From Pseudomonas sp. BGr12 (GTDB taxonomy: Bacteria; Pseudomonadota; Gammaproteobacteria; Pseudomonadales; Pseudomonadaceae): a stretch of 64,000 bases of DNA. Below are positions 26,005-34,719 of this stretch, in pieces. A program made the translations under genes and the position numbers. A model generated the notes under the pieces. The model ran no database searches. It was not told the origin of the DNA and saw only the letters and a list, made by a program, of their open reading frames with translations. How positions within the stretch are numbered: the first letter of the stretch is position 1; each line of letters starts with the position of its first letter. Location of the stretch: NCBI RefSeq assembly GCF_030272895.1, contig NZ_JALRNF010000022.1, forward strand, positions 1 to 64,000, written 5' to 3'.

Positions 26005-26397
26005 TCAGGCCAGAGGAGAGGCGCGTGGGTTGAGCGCTGGCCACAGTTGCCGTGGCGTGGGCTGGTAGGCGGCGAGCAGCGGCTCCCGCGCAGAGGGTAG
26101 TGCCGGTGGCGTGGTCAGGTGCGGCACATGCCCCGGCAGCGCCAGCAAGGGCGCGGCGCCGGAACAGCACCAGCAGTGTTGCATGCTGGAATGGTCATCG
26201 CCTTGCTGGCCAAGGTCGATCTTGCCCAGGGCGAGGATTTCGGCGGTGGCCTTGCCACCCACACTCGAACAGAACGCGCCCCACAGCAGTTGCTCGGCCG
26301 GCCCCTTGGGGGCGGCAGACGCCAACGGCATGGCCAGCAGATTGAACAGCACTGCGAAGCAGGCGATCCAGGCAATGGCGGGCCGATGTGAGGACAT
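26005..26397 (-). CDS. DUF2946 family protein
   Basis: A 130-residue protein with an N-terminal hydrophobic segment that may be a signal anchor (IAWIACFAVLFNLLAMPLAS). The HCWCCSG cysteine motif follows at about residue 78. It is the first gene of the copper operon. Its similarity to the second DUF2946 protein 0.9 kb away is weak outside the motif. Confidence 0.78.
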   Translation of the reverse strand: MSSHRPAIAWIACFAVLFNLLAMPLASAAPKGPAEQLLWGAFCSSVGGKATAEILALGKIDLGQQGDDHSSMQHCWCCSGAAPLLALPGHVPHLTTPPALPSAREPLLAAYQPTPRQLWPALNPRASPLA

Positions 26398-26428
26398 GAG
26401 GCGTTCCGGTTGGAATCAGGTGATGGCT

Positions 26429-26458
26429 ATTGTAACCCCCAGTGTAGGCAAAATTGCC
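26429..26458 (-). promoter_or_regulatory. Candidate promoter/operator of the copper operon
   Basis: On the minus strand a good -10 (TACAAT) ends at 26429. About 18 bp upstream lies the inverted repeat GGCAA-N2-TTGCC (26447-26458), where a -35 box would be expected. No good -35 sequence is present, which suggests an activator. The sequence does not match the CueR or Fur patterns I know. Confidence 0.35.
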
Positions 26459-26459
26459 G

Positions 26460-26486
26460 AGGGTGCGGTGAATTACCGCACCTCTG
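26460..26486. terminator. Hairpin downstream of the SPFH gene
   Basis: TGCGGT-GAATT-ACCGCA with flanking GAGG/CCTC forms a stem of about 10 bp just after the SPFH stop. No strong T-run follows on the minus strand, so it is a weak intrinsic terminator at best. Confidence 0.45.
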
Positions 26487-26497
26487 GGGGCCTTGTT

Positions 26498-27355
26498 CTA
26501 GACCGGCTTGTTGCGGCCCATCAAGCCGCGCACGGTTTCCTGCAGGTCGGCCGGCAGGACCACGACCTTGGCGTTGTCGCTGCTGGCCAGCGACTCCATG
26601 GCACCGATGTAGCGCTCGCCCAGCAAGTACATGGCCGGGGTGATCTCGGTGCCCACCGCTTCCTTGACCAGGGTGATCGAGCGCGCCGAGGCCTCGGCGA
26701 GGTTGATCTGCGCCTCGGCATCGAGCTTGGCCGCCTGCTGGCGCGCCTGGGCTTCGAGGATCGCGGCCTGCTTGGCGCCCTCGGCGCGGGTCACGTCGGC
26801 CTTGCGCTCACGCTCGGCGGCGGCCTGGCGCTCCATTGCCGCCTGCATGTTTTCCGAGGGCTTGATGTCCTGGATCTCCACCGAGCGCACGGTCACACCC
26901 CAGTCTTCGGTCTGCTCGGACATCGCCTCACGCAGGCGTGCCTTGATCTGCTCGCGGCTGGACAGTGCTTCGTCGAGGTCCATGGCGCCGACGATGGCGC
27001 GCAGCGAGGTCATGGTCAGGCTGGTCACGGCGAAGGAAAAGTCCTGCACGCCATAGGCGGCCTTCTGCGGGTCGACGACTTTGGCGAAACACAGGGCGTT
27101 GGCGACGATCACCGCGTTGTCGCGGGTGATGATCTCCTGCTGCTGCACATCGAGGATGATGTCCTTGGTGGGCAGGCGGTAGGCGACCACGTCCACGTAG
27201 GGGATGACGATGTTGAGGCCGGGCTTGAGGGTGCTGTGGTAGCGCCCCAGGCGCTCGACGATCCACTCCTCGCCCTGGGGCACGATGCGCACCCCCTTGA
27301 ACAGAGTGATGATGACGAACAGGGCGAGGGTACTGACGACGATGAGGCTGGTCAT
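26498..27355 (-). CDS. SPFH/Band 7 domain protein (QmcA-like)
   Basis: A 285-residue membrane-anchored protein. One N-terminal helix (about 3-20) is followed by an SPFH domain (GVRIVPQGEEWIVERLGRYH to about residue 170). A long Ala/Glu-rich coiled coil (about 175-235, AAAERERKADVTRAEGAKQA) ends in a short tail. Stomatin/QmcA-type proteins form membrane scaffolds. The NfeD-like gene 23 bp upstream in the same operon is the standard partner. I chose the ATG at 27355, where the helix begins. Confidence 0.9.
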   Translation of the reverse strand: MTSLIVVSTLALFVIITLFKGVRIVPQGEEWIVERLGRYHSTLKPGLNIVIPYVDVVAYRLPTKDIILDVQQQEIITRDNAVIVANALCFAKVVDPQKAAYGVQDFSFAVTSLTMTSLRAIVGAMDLDEALSSREQIKARLREAMSEQTEDWGVTVRSVEIQDIKPSENMQAAMERQAAAERERKADVTRAEGAKQAAILEAQARQQAAKLDAEAQINLAEASARSITLVKEAVGTEITPAMYLLGERYIGAMESLASSDNAKVVVLPADLQETVRGLMGRNKPV

Positions 27356-27378
27356 GGCGCGAACATTCCTTTTGCGGG

Positions 27379-27816
27379 TCAGGCCCGGGTGACGCGGGCG
27401 GTATTGCCTTCGATGGCGGTGAGGCGGACACGCTCGCCGGACTGGATCTCGGTATCGGCGATGCACACCCACTCTTCGTTGCCGAGGATGGGCTTCTGGA
27501 AGCGTACGCGGCCTTTCTGGAATTCCGAGACCGTGGCCGTAAGCAGGCCGACCTGGCCGATCACATCGTCGGCGGTCCAGCGGGTATCAGGCTGCTTGCG
27601 GCGAAACACTTTGAACCACAGGACGGTGGTGAGCGAAGAGAGCACCACCCACAGCAGCACCTGCATATCCAGTTGCAGGCCTGGCGCCAGGTAAGCGACC
27701 AGCGACACCAGGACGGCACCGATGCCGAACCAGAGGATGAAGAAGGTGGGCAGGAGCAGTTCGAGCACAATCAGGCCGAAACCGAACACCAGCCAGATCC
27801 ACCATTGCATGTCCAT
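27379..27816 (-). CDS. NfeD family protein
   Basis: A 145-residue protein with three hydrophobic helices at about 5-70 and a C-terminal OB-fold (about 85-143, VGLLTATVSEFQKGRVRFQK). This is the short NfeD1b type found with SPFH proteins such as E. coli YbbJ/QmcA. It is the first gene of the two-gene operon. Confidence 0.88.
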   Translation of the reverse strand: MDMQWWIWLVFGFGLIVLELLLPTFFILWFGIGAVLVSLVAYLAPGLQLDMQVLLWVVLSSLTTVLWFKVFRRKQPDTRWTADDVIGQVGLLTATVSEFQKGRVRFQKPILGNEEWVCIADTEIQSGERVRLTAIEGNTARVTRA

Positions 27817-27912
27817 ATCGGTGAGTCTTCCTGAAGAGGAGGGGGGTAGTGTAAGTCAGCGGTGTGGAGCAGAGCTATTCAGATTAGGCCTCAATGCCTG
27901 TAGGAGGCATTG

Positions 27913-28317
27913 CTATCGGGCCAGCCAGTCTTCGACACGCAGCCCGGGTACACGCTGGAACTCGCGCAGGTTGTTGGTCACCACCACGAGTCCAAGCGAG
28001 CGTGCATGGCCCGCGATCATCTGGTCATAGGGGCCGACGGGTGTACCAGCCCTGGCCAGCTCTGCGCGTAGCTGGCCGCTGTGAGCCGCTGCGCGACGGT
28101 CATAGTCGAGGACCTCAAGACGTGCAGCGAAGCTCTCGACAACCGACAGGTTGCGCTCAGGAGCAGCAGATTTTTCCGCACCGTAGATCAATTCAATCAG
28201 TGTGACGGTGCTGATGCACATCTGGCCGTGATGTCGGTTGAACGCTTCACGTACAACCTGAGGTTTGTTCTTGAGCGTGAAGATGCAGATGTTGGTATCG
28301 AGCATGTACTTGAGCAT
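27913..28317 (-). CDS. vapC: Type II toxin VapC (PIN-domain ribonuclease)
   Basis: A 134-residue PIN-domain endoribonuclease. Acidic active-site residues are Asp7 (MLDTNI), Glu42 (LIELIYG) and Asp98 (GPYDQMIA), with the C-terminal TNNLREFQRVPGL typical of the VapC4/MvpA group. It presumably cleaves initiator tRNA or another RNA unless bound by VapB. The start overlaps the vapB stop by one base. Confidence 0.92.
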   Translation of the reverse strand: MLKYMLDTNICIFTLKNKPQVVREAFNRHHGQMCISTVTLIELIYGAEKSAAPERNLSVVESFAARLEVLDYDRRAAAHSGQLRAELARAGTPVGPYDQMIAGHARSLGLVVVTNNLREFQRVPGLRVEDWLAR

Positions 28318-28547
28318 CAGAACCCTTCACGCTCCTGGTCGGCCGGCTGATCCCGCGAGGCCATGAAGTCCGGACTGACGCTATCGCCCTCGAACCAGTT
28401 GTCCCACGCTTCACCGGCAGGTGAAATGATTCGGGTACGACCGATGGCAACAACGTCCACGCGTGTGATGTCTTCGGGCAGGGCGACGGATTTCGGCAAG
28501 CGGATGGCCTGGCTGCGGTTGCTTTTGAAGACTGCACCTTGCTCCAT
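28317..28547 (-). CDS. vapB: Type II antitoxin VapB
   Basis: A 76-residue AbrB/SpoVT-type antitoxin with N-terminal DNA-binding swapped hairpin (AVFKSNRSQAIRLPKSVALP) and a C-terminal tail that wraps the toxin (AWDNWFEG and onward). It is translationally coupled to vapC. I chose the ATG at 28547, with GGGG/GGA upstream. The longer frame to 28712 reads through REP-like DNA and is rejected. Confidence 0.9.
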   Translation of the reverse strand: MEQGAVFKSNRSQAIRLPKSVALPEDITRVDVVAIGRTRIISPAGEAWDNWFEGDSVSPDFMASRDQPADQEREGF

Positions 28548-28902
28548 GGAAGGCCCCCTGACCAGCGTGAATGTATGTCCGAGTTTATGCCGAAAGAGGG
28601 ATATGTCAACGGGATATACTTTCGCAGGAGGCAACTGTCTTTTGTAGGAGCGGGGGTGGCCCCCGCATGGAAAAGGGGCAGTAAAAACCAAACCCGGGGC
28701 AACCCCCACCAAAAAGGCCGGGCCAATTTAAAGGGGGGGCTTGCCCCGCGATTGCAATCGGTCAGTTACATCGCATCGCGGGGCAAGCCCGCTCCTACAG
28801 GCCGTAGCCTTTTTCCTGAGGGAGCAACTGTCTTTGTGGGAGCCGGCGATGGGGCGGCTAGCCCCTCCCCGCCGGGTCAAGCCGAATCGGCGCACCGCCG
28901 CT
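28548..28902. other. Gene-free gap with REPs and odd homopolymer stretch
   Basis: Between vapB and cobK lie a degenerate REP (about 28641-28670) and a homopolymer-rich stretch (about 28664-28740) with runs such as CCCCC, AAAAA and GGGGGGG. An intact REP pair (28733-28801) and a final partial REP (28835-28853) follow. The phrase GCAACTGTCTTTTGTAGGAG recurs with small changes at 28631 and 28823. No gene is seen. Confidence 0.6.
28733..28801. repeat. Inverted REP pair
   Basis: GGCTTGCCCCGCGAT (to 28752) and ATCGCGGGGCAAGCCCGCTC (from 28775) face each other across 22 bp. The left copy has lost its normal 5' half to the odd G-rich stretch. Confidence 0.75.
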
Positions 28903-29619
28903 TTACAGGGCAAGCGCCTGCAGCAATGCCTGTGTACTGTCGAAGCTGCGAGTGACAGGCGCAAGCGCCGGACGCTTGAGGATCAAGACGGGTATGCCTC
29001 GCTCCCGGGCGACCTGCAGCTTCGGCTCGGTCGCGCTGCTGCCGCTGTTCTTGCTGACCAGTACATCGATCTGTCGACGCTCGAACAGCACGCGCTCATC
29101 GTCCAGGTGAAATGGCCCTCGGGCGCCAATCACTTCGCAACGCTCATTCCCCGGAACACTCTCCAGCGCCCGCAATGTCCAGAACTGATGCGCCGGTATC
29201 TCATGCAAATGCTGCAAAGGCTCACGGCCCAGGGTGAACAAAGGCCGCTTGAAGGCTGCCAGTGCCTGCATCAGCTGCGCCCAGTCCGCCACTTCACGCC
29301 AGTCATCCCCCGGTTGTGATTCCCACGCCGGTCGCCGCAAGGCCCAGCACGGAATGCCTGTGATGCGCGAGGCAGTGGCAGCGTTATGACTGATCTGCGC
29401 CGCATAGGGATGGGTGGCATCGATCAACAGGCTAATGCCCTCGGTGCGGATGAATGCGGCCAGTCCTTCGGCGCCGCCATAACCGCCGACGCGAACCTGG
29501 CAATCGAGGTCGGTCGGCACCCGGCCGATGCCGGCCAGGCTGTAGATATGCCCGGGGCCCAGGGTGCGGGCAATGACCAGCGCCTCGGTGACCCCGCCAA
29601 GCAACAGAACGCGTTTCAT
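28903..29619 (-). CDS. cobK: Precorrin-6A reductase CobK
   Basis: A 238-residue NADPH-dependent reductase that converts precorrin-6A to precorrin-6B in aerobic cobalamin synthesis. The family N terminus [17 protein letters not shown] is visible. So are [15 protein letters not shown] (the conserved HPYA block) and the C-terminal [20 protein letters not shown]. It starts four bases inside cbiD and ends the cobL-cbiD-cobK operon. Confidence 0.93.
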   Translation of the reverse strand: MKRVLLLGGVTEALVIARTLGPGHIYSLAGIGRVPTDLDCQVRVGGYGGAEGLAAFIRTEGISLLIDATHPYAAQISHNAATASRITGIPCWALRRPAWESQPGDDWREVADWAQLMQALAAFKRPLFTLGREPLQHLHEIPAHQFWTLRALESVPGNERCEVIGARGPFHLDDERVLFERRQIDVLVSKNSGSSATEPKLQVARERGIPVLILKRPALAPVTRSFDSTQALLQALAL

Positions 29620-30713
29620 GCAAAGGCTCCCGCATGGCCGACAATGCCACCCTGACGGTCGATGGCGAAGACCTCCACCTGCACCTGCGCCGGCACTACG
29701 CTGCGGGCAAAGGCCAGGGCGTGGGCGCAGACGGCATCACCCAGGGCGATACCCGCCGCCGTCGCCAGGGCCAGGGCCTGCTGGCTGGTGTTGGCCGCGC
29801 GGATCGCCGTTTGCAGATTGCTGTCGGCACCGATGGCTGCCGCCCACTCGGCCAGTTGCGGCAGGTCGATGCTGGAGTGGCGACTGTGCAGGTCCATGTG
29901 CCCGGCAGCGAGCTTGCTGATCTTGCCGAAGCCACCGCACAGGCTGAGTTTTTCCACCGGTACCTTGCGCAGGTGCTTGAGCACCGCACCGACAAAGTCG
30001 CCCATCTCGATCAGGGCGATTTCCGGCAGGTTGTACACCCGGCGCATGGTGTCTTCGCTGGCGTTGCCGGTGCAGGCGGCGATGTGCTGGTAGCCGTTGG
30101 TCTTCGCCACGTCGATGCCCTGGTGGATCGAGGCGATGTAGGCCGAACAAGAGAAGGGCCGGACGATGCCGCTGGTGCCGAGAATCGACAGGCCGCCGAG
30201 GATGCCCAGGCGCGGGTTCATGGTTTTCAGCGCGAGCTGCTCGCCGTCCTGCACATTCACCGTGACTTCGAAGCCACCGGCATAGGCGCATTCATCGGCC
30301 AGTTGCTGCAGGTGCTCGGTCATCATCTTGCGTGGCACCGGGTTGATCGCCGGTTCCCCGACGGCCAGCACCAGGCCGGGGCGGGTCACGGTGCCCACGC
30401 CCTGGCCTGCCCTGAAGCGCACGCCAGGTTCGGCTTGCAGACGCACGCGGCTGTAGAGCAGGGCGCCGTGGGTGACATCCGGGTCATCACCGGCATCCTT
30501 GAGGGTGCCGGCTTCGGCACCGTCTTCATGCAGGCGACAGAATTCCAGGCGCATCTGCACCTGCTTGCCCTTGGGCAGGGTGATCTGCACGGCGTCGTTG
30601 TGCGCGCCGGTCAGCAACAGGCGCGCCGCGGCCAGGCTGGTGGCGGTGGCGCAGCTGCCGGTGGTCAGGCCGCTGCGCAGGGGGGCGGGTTGTTCCCGGG
30701 TTTCGTCACGCAT
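29616..30713 (-). CDS. cbiD: Cobalt-precorrin-5B C1-methyltransferase CbiD
   Basis: A 365-residue enzyme with the CbiD N-terminal hallmark [20 protein letters not shown], the central [11 protein letters not shown], and [20 protein letters not shown]. CbiD methylates C1 in the anaerobic pathway. In Pseudomonas it stands in for CobF within an otherwise aerobic gene set. It overlaps cobL by 8 bp and cobK by 4 bp. Confidence 0.93.
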   Translation of the reverse strand: MRDETREQPAPLRSGLTTGSCATATSLAAARLLLTGAHNDAVQITLPKGKQVQMRLEFCRLHEDGAEAGTLKDAGDDPDVTHGALLYSRVRLQAEPGVRFRAGQGVGTVTRPGLVLAVGEPAINPVPRKMMTEHLQQLADECAYAGGFEVTVNVQDGEQLALKTMNPRLGILGGLSILGTSGIVRPFSCSAYIASIHQGIDVAKTNGYQHIAACTGNASEDTMRRVYNLPEIALIEMGDFVGAVLKHLRKVPVEKLSLCGGFGKISKLAAGHMDLHSRHSSIDLPQLAEWAAAIGADSNLQTAIRAANTSQQALALATAAGIALGDAVCAHALAFARSVVPAQVQVEVFAIDRQGGIVGHAGAFA

Positions 30714-31917
30714 CGATGGGCTTGACCGCTTCGAGCAGGGTGATCGGCAAGGCCTGGCGCCAGGTGTCGAATTCGCCCAGGGGCTGGGCCTGGGCGATAT
30801 GGATGCGGGTCAGTTCGCCGCCATGTCGCTCACGCCACTCCACCAGGGTCAGTTCGCTTTGCAGGGTCACGGCATTGGCCACCAGGCGGCCCCCCGGGCG
30901 CAGTTGCTCCCAGCACTGCTGCAGCACGCCTTCGCGGGTCACGCCGCCGCCGATGAAGATCGCATCCGGGCGCTCGAGGCCCTCCAGCGCTTGCGGGGCG
31001 CGGCCACGAATCAACTGCAGGCCGGGCACGCCGAGGGCATCGCGGTTGTGTTCGATCAACTGCTGGCGGCCGTCATCGGACTCGATGGCCAGGGCCCGGC
31101 AACTGGGGTGCGCACGCATCCATTCGATGCCGATCGAGCCGCTGCCGGCGCCGACATCCCAGAGCAGTTCGCCCGGCTGCGGTGCCAGGCGGGCGAGGGT
31201 AATGGCGCGCACATCGCGCTTGGTCAGCTGGCCGTCATGGCGGAAGGCGGAATCAGGCAAGCCTGCCAGCGGTGACAGGCGCGGAGCATCGGCCGCTGCC
31301 AGGCACTCGATGGCGACCAGGTTGAGGTCCGCCGTGCGCCCATGGGGCCAGTCTGCGGCGGTGCCGCGCAGGCAGCGTTCGTTCGTGCCCCCCAGGTGCT
31401 CGAAGACCTGCAGGCGGCTCGGGCCGAAGCCACGCTCGTGCAGCAGGGCGGCAATGGCCGCCGGGCTGCTGCCATCGTTGCTCAGCACCAGCAGGCGTAC
31501 ACCGCTGTACAGGTGGGCATTGAGGGTGGCCAGCGGGCGGGCCACCACCGACAGCGTCGCCACCTCCTGCAGCGGCCAGCCCAGGCGGGCGGCAGCCAGC
31601 GTGCAGGAGGACGGCATCGGCAGCACGCTCATCTCGTCGGCGTCGAGCTGCCTGGCCAGGCTGGCGCCGACCCCGAAGAACATCGGATCGCCGCTGGCCA
31701 GCACGCACACCGGTTCACCGCGCAGTGCCAGCAACGGCGCCAGGGAAAACGGGCTGGGCCACAACAGGCGCTCTGCACCGATGCAGCGCGGCAGCAGATC
31801 CAGCTGACGCTGGCCGCCAAACACCCGTGAAGCGCCCAGCAGTGCACGCCGGGCATGCTTGCCCAGGCCACTGTAACCGTCTTCACCGATCCCTATTACT
31901 GTCAGCCAGGGCGACAT
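30706..31917 (-). CDS. cobL: Precorrin-6Y C5,15-methyltransferase (decarboxylating) CobL
   Basis: A 403-residue two-domain enzyme. The N-terminal CbiE-like tetrapyrrole methylase domain (about 1-200) starts [20 protein letters not shown]. The C-terminal CbiT-like SAM domain (about 205-395) shows [20 protein letters not shown]. It methylates C5 and C15 and removes the C12 acetate carboxyl. It is the first gene of its operon, divergent from cobG with a gap of about 117 bp. Confidence 0.94.
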   Translation of the reverse strand: MSPWLTVIGIGEDGYSGLGKHARRALLGASRVFGGQRQLDLLPRCIGAERLLWPSPFSLAPLLALRGEPVCVLASGDPMFFGVGASLARQLDADEMSVLPMPSSCTLAAARLGWPLQEVATLSVVARPLATLNAHLYSGVRLLVLSNDGSSPAAIAALLHERGFGPSRLQVFEHLGGTNERCLRGTAADWPHGRTADLNLVAIECLAAADAPRLSPLAGLPDSAFRHDGQLTKRDVRAITLARLAPQPGELLWDVGAGSGSIGIEWMRAHPSCRALAIESDDGRQQLIEHNRDALGVPGLQLIRGRAPQALEGLERPDAIFIGGGVTREGVLQQCWEQLRPGGRLVANAVTLQSELTLVEWRERHGGELTRIHIAQAQPLGEFDTWRQALPITLLEAVKPIDA

Positions 31918-32034
31918 GCAAATTCCTCAATTCCCGCTAATCCGACCGGCAGGCTTTTCATGCCTTCGGACAAAGCAGGCATAATACCGCGCCTTCTACA
32001 CTGAAGTGCCTTTTCACGATTGTCGGGTGACCTT

Positions 32035-33369
32035 TTGAACGCGCCTTCCTCGGCCCGCCAGCCCCACGTTTCGCTTCGTCCCTCGGCCTGTCCGGGGTTG
32101 CTGCGTATCGTCCAGGCGCTGGACGGTGGCATCTGCCGGATCAAACTGGCCGGCGGCTCGCTCACGGCCGACCAGGCCGATGCAATCGCCACGGCAACCG
32201 AACGCTTCGCTGGCGGCGCCATCGAGGCCACCAATCGCGGCAACCTGCAGATTCGTGGCATCAGCGGTGAGCACAGCGCCCTGATCGAGCCGTTGCTGGC
32301 GGCAGGCCTGGGGCCGCGCGAAGCCGCGGGTGACGATGTACGCAACCTGATGCTCAGCCCGAGCGCCGGGGTTGATCCGCAAATGCTGTTCGACGCCCGG
32401 CCACTGGCCGCGCAGTTGTTGCAGACCCTGGAAACCACACCACGTTTTCATCAGTTGTCGGCCAAGTTCGCCGTGCAGCTGGACGCCGGTGAAGCCCTGG
32501 CGATGCTCGAACACCCCCACGATCTCTGGCTCAGCGCCCTGATGCTCGATGGTGGGCCGTGGCTGGCGTTTGGCCTGGCGGGTTGCCCGGCCACGGACTC
32601 GCCCCTCGGTGCCGTGCCCCTGGCGCAAGGTCACGCGCTGGTCAGCGCGGTGCTCGATCGCTTTCTTGCCCTGGCCAGGCCTGATCAGGCACGCATGCGT
32701 CAGTTGCTCGAGGACTGTTCGCCCGACGTCTTCGTCGCCGGCCTGGACCTGCCGGTCCGGCGCGATCCGCTGATCCTGCAATGGCGTCGCCCCGTTCAAC
32801 CCTGTTCTCACCTTGGGCCTTATCCTCAGCGAGAAGCCGGGCTCAGTGCGGTCGGTGCCGCGCCACCCCTGGGACGACTGACTCCAGCCATGCTGCGTGG
32901 CGTGGCGCACTTGAGCCGCACGCTGGGCGATGGCAGCTTGCGGATGACGCCCTGGCAAAGCCTGCTGCTGCCCAATATTGCCCAGCCGCAGGTAGCGACT
33001 GTCACCGCCGGGCTCGCCCGACTCGGCTTGCTGTGCTCGGCCGCCGAACCGCTGGCGCGCCTGGTGGCCTGCACCGGCTCGGCGGGCTGCGCCAAGGGCC
33101 TGGCCGATACCAAGGGCGACGCCGTGCACCTGGCGACCCTGCTGACCTCGGGTGCGCCGGCCAGCGTGCACCTGAGCGGCTGCCCACGTTCCTGCGCCAT
33201 GGCCCATGCCGCCCCGGCAACCCTGCTGGCCCGCGCCCCGGGCCGCTATGACCTGTATCTACGCGACGTGCGCGAAAAGGGCTTCGGTGCCCTGCGCGCG
33301 CGCGACCTCACATTGAAAGAAGCCGGCACACTGCTCGATGCCCGCTCACGGAGCCCCCTTGATGATTGA
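32035..33369 (+). CDS. cobG: Precorrin-3B synthase CobG
   Basis: A 444-residue protein related to sulfite/nitrite reductases. It uses an Fe-S cluster and O2 to make precorrin-3B, the oxygen-dependent step of the aerobic route. The [4Fe-4S] ligands are C-x5-C (CTGSAGC) and C-x3-C (GCPRSCA) near residues 350 and 390. No ATG fits. I favour the TTG at 32035 because a GGGTGA element lies 4-5 bp upstream. An in-frame TTG at 32020 is the alternative. The 3' end overlaps cobH by 8 bp. Confidence 0.88.
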   Translation: MNAPSSARQPHVSLRPSACPGLLRIVQALDGGICRIKLAGGSLTADQADAIATATERFAGGAIEATNRGNLQIRGISGEHSALIEPLLAAGLGPREAAGDDVRNLMLSPSAGVDPQMLFDARPLAAQLLQTLETTPRFHQLSAKFAVQLDAGEALAMLEHPHDLWLSALMLDGGPWLAFGLAGCPATDSPLGAVPLAQGHALVSAVLDRFLALARPDQARMRQLLEDCSPDVFVAGLDLPVRRDPLILQWRRPVQPCSHLGPYPQREAGLSAVGAAPPLGRLTPAMLRGVAHLSRTLGDGSLRMTPWQSLLLPNIAQPQVATVTAGLARLGLLCSAAEPLARLVACTGSAGCAKGLADTKGDAVHLATLLTSGAPASVHLSGCPRSCAMAHAAPATLLARAPGRYDLYLRDVREKGFGALRARDLTLKEAGTLLDARSRSPLDD

Positions 33370-33988
33370 TTACATCCGCGATGGTCAGGAGATCTATCGC
33401 AATTCCTTCGCGATCATTCGCGAGGAAGCGCGGCTCGACCGGATTCCTGCCGACCTGGAGAAACTCGCGGTACGGGTGATCCATGCCTGTGGCATGGTCG
33501 ATGCCATCGATGGCCTGCAGTTCTCGCCGGGTGCCGGCACGGCCGGGCGTGAGGCCCTGGCCAAGGGCGCGCCGATTCTGTGCGATGCACGGATGGTCGC
33601 CGAAGGCATCACCCGCGCCCGCCTGCCGGCGGACAACCCGGTGATCTGCACCCTGCGCGACGAGCAGGTGCCGGCGCTCGCCCGTGAGTTGGGCAACACC
33701 CGCTCGGCGGTGGCGCTGGAGCTGTGGCGTCCTTACCTGGAAGGCAGTGTCGTGGTCATCGGCAACGCTCCGACCGCACTGTTCTATCTATTGGAAATGA
33801 TCGATGCCGGCGCACCCAAGCCGGCACTGATCCTGGGCTTCCCGGTGGGCTTCGTCGGCGCCGCCGAATCCAAGGCCATGCTCGCCGCCGACAGCCGTGG
33901 CGTGCCGTTCGTGATCATGCAGGGACGCCTGGGCGGTAGCGCCATGGCTGCCGCTGCGGTCAACGCCCTGGCCACGGAGGTCGAATAA
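33362..33988 (+). CDS. cobH: Precorrin-8X methylmutase CobH
   Basis: A 208-residue isomerase that moves the methyl group from C11 to C12, giving hydrogenobyrinate. It has the catalytic-His region [11 protein letters not shown] (about residue 43) and the C-terminal [14 protein letters not shown] chose the ATG at 33362, since the frame upstream to 33338 lies inside cobG. It overlaps cobI by one base (TAATG). Confidence 0.94.
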   Translation: MIDYIRDGQEIYRNSFAIIREEARLDRIPADLEKLAVRVIHACGMVDAIDGLQFSPGAGTAGREALAKGAPILCDARMVAEGITRARLPADNPVICTLRDEQVPALARELGNTRSAVALELWRPYLEGSVVVIGNAPTALFYLLEMIDAGAPKPALILGFPVGFVGAAESKAMLAADSRGVPFVIMQGRLGGSAMAAAAVNALATEVE

Positions 33989-34719
33989 TGCAGGCTCGTG
34001 GACGTTTGCTTGGCCTGGGCGTCGGCCCTGGCGATCCTGAACTGATCACGGTCAAGGCGCTGCGCCTGTTGCGCGAGTCGCCGGTGGTTGCCTACTTCGT
34101 CGCCAAGGGCAAGCGCGGCAACGCCTTCGGCATCATCGAAGGCCATCTGCAGGAGGCGCAAACCTTGCTGCCGCTGGTGTACCCGGTAACCACCGAAGCC
34201 TTGCCGGCACCGCTGTCGTATGAGCAGGTGATCAGCGATTTCTACGACGACGCCAGCCTGGAGGTGGCCGCGCACCTGGATGCCGGACGCGACGTGGCGG
34301 TGATCTGCGAAGGCGATCCGTTCTTCTATGGTTCCTACATGTACCTGCATGACCGCCTTGCCGAGCGCTATGAGGCCCAGGTGATTCCGGGTGTGTGCTC
34401 GATGCTCGGCGGCGCCTCGGTGCTGGGTGCGCCGCTGGTGTATCGCAACCAGAGCCTGTCGGTGCTCTCGGGCGTGCTGCCCCATGACGAACTCAAGCGT
34501 CGCCTGGCCGACGCCGATGCGGCGGTGATCATGAAGCTGGGACGCAACTTCCCCAAGGTCCGCGATGTGCTGGCCGAGCTCGGCCTGGCCGAGCGCGCGT
34601 TGTATGTGGAGCGGGCGACCATGGCCAACCAGAAGATCGTTGCCCTGGATGACGTCGATCCACAGTCTTCGCCGTACTTCTCGCTGATCATCGTTCCGGG
34701 TGAAAGGTGGCAAGGTTGA
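33988..34719 (+). CDS. cobI: Precorrin-2 C20-methyltransferase CobI
   Basis: A 243-residue SAM-dependent tetrapyrrole methylase. The N-terminal loop is [20 protein letters not shown], with [19 protein letters not shown] and [19 protein letters not shown] further on. It converts precorrin-2 to precorrin-3A. It is coupled to cobH and cobJ by TAATG and TGATG overlaps. Confidence 0.94.
   Translation: MQARGRLLGLGVGPGDPELITVKALRLLRESPVVAYFVAKGKRGNAFGIIEGHLQEAQTLLPLVYPVTTEALPAPLSYEQVISDFYDDASLEVAAHLDAGRDVAVICEGDPFFYGSYMYLHDRLAERYEAQVIPGVCSMLGGASVLGAPLVYRNQSLSVLSGVLPHDELKRRLADADAAVIMKLGRNFPKVRDVLAELGLAERALYVERATMANQKIVALDDVDPQSSPYFSLIIVPGERWQG

Noticed and set aside
31918..32034. Possible cobalamin riboswitch between cobL and cobG
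   Set aside because: The gap is only about 117 bp and lacks the conserved B12-box. It has a promoter-like CATAAT but no riboswitch signature.
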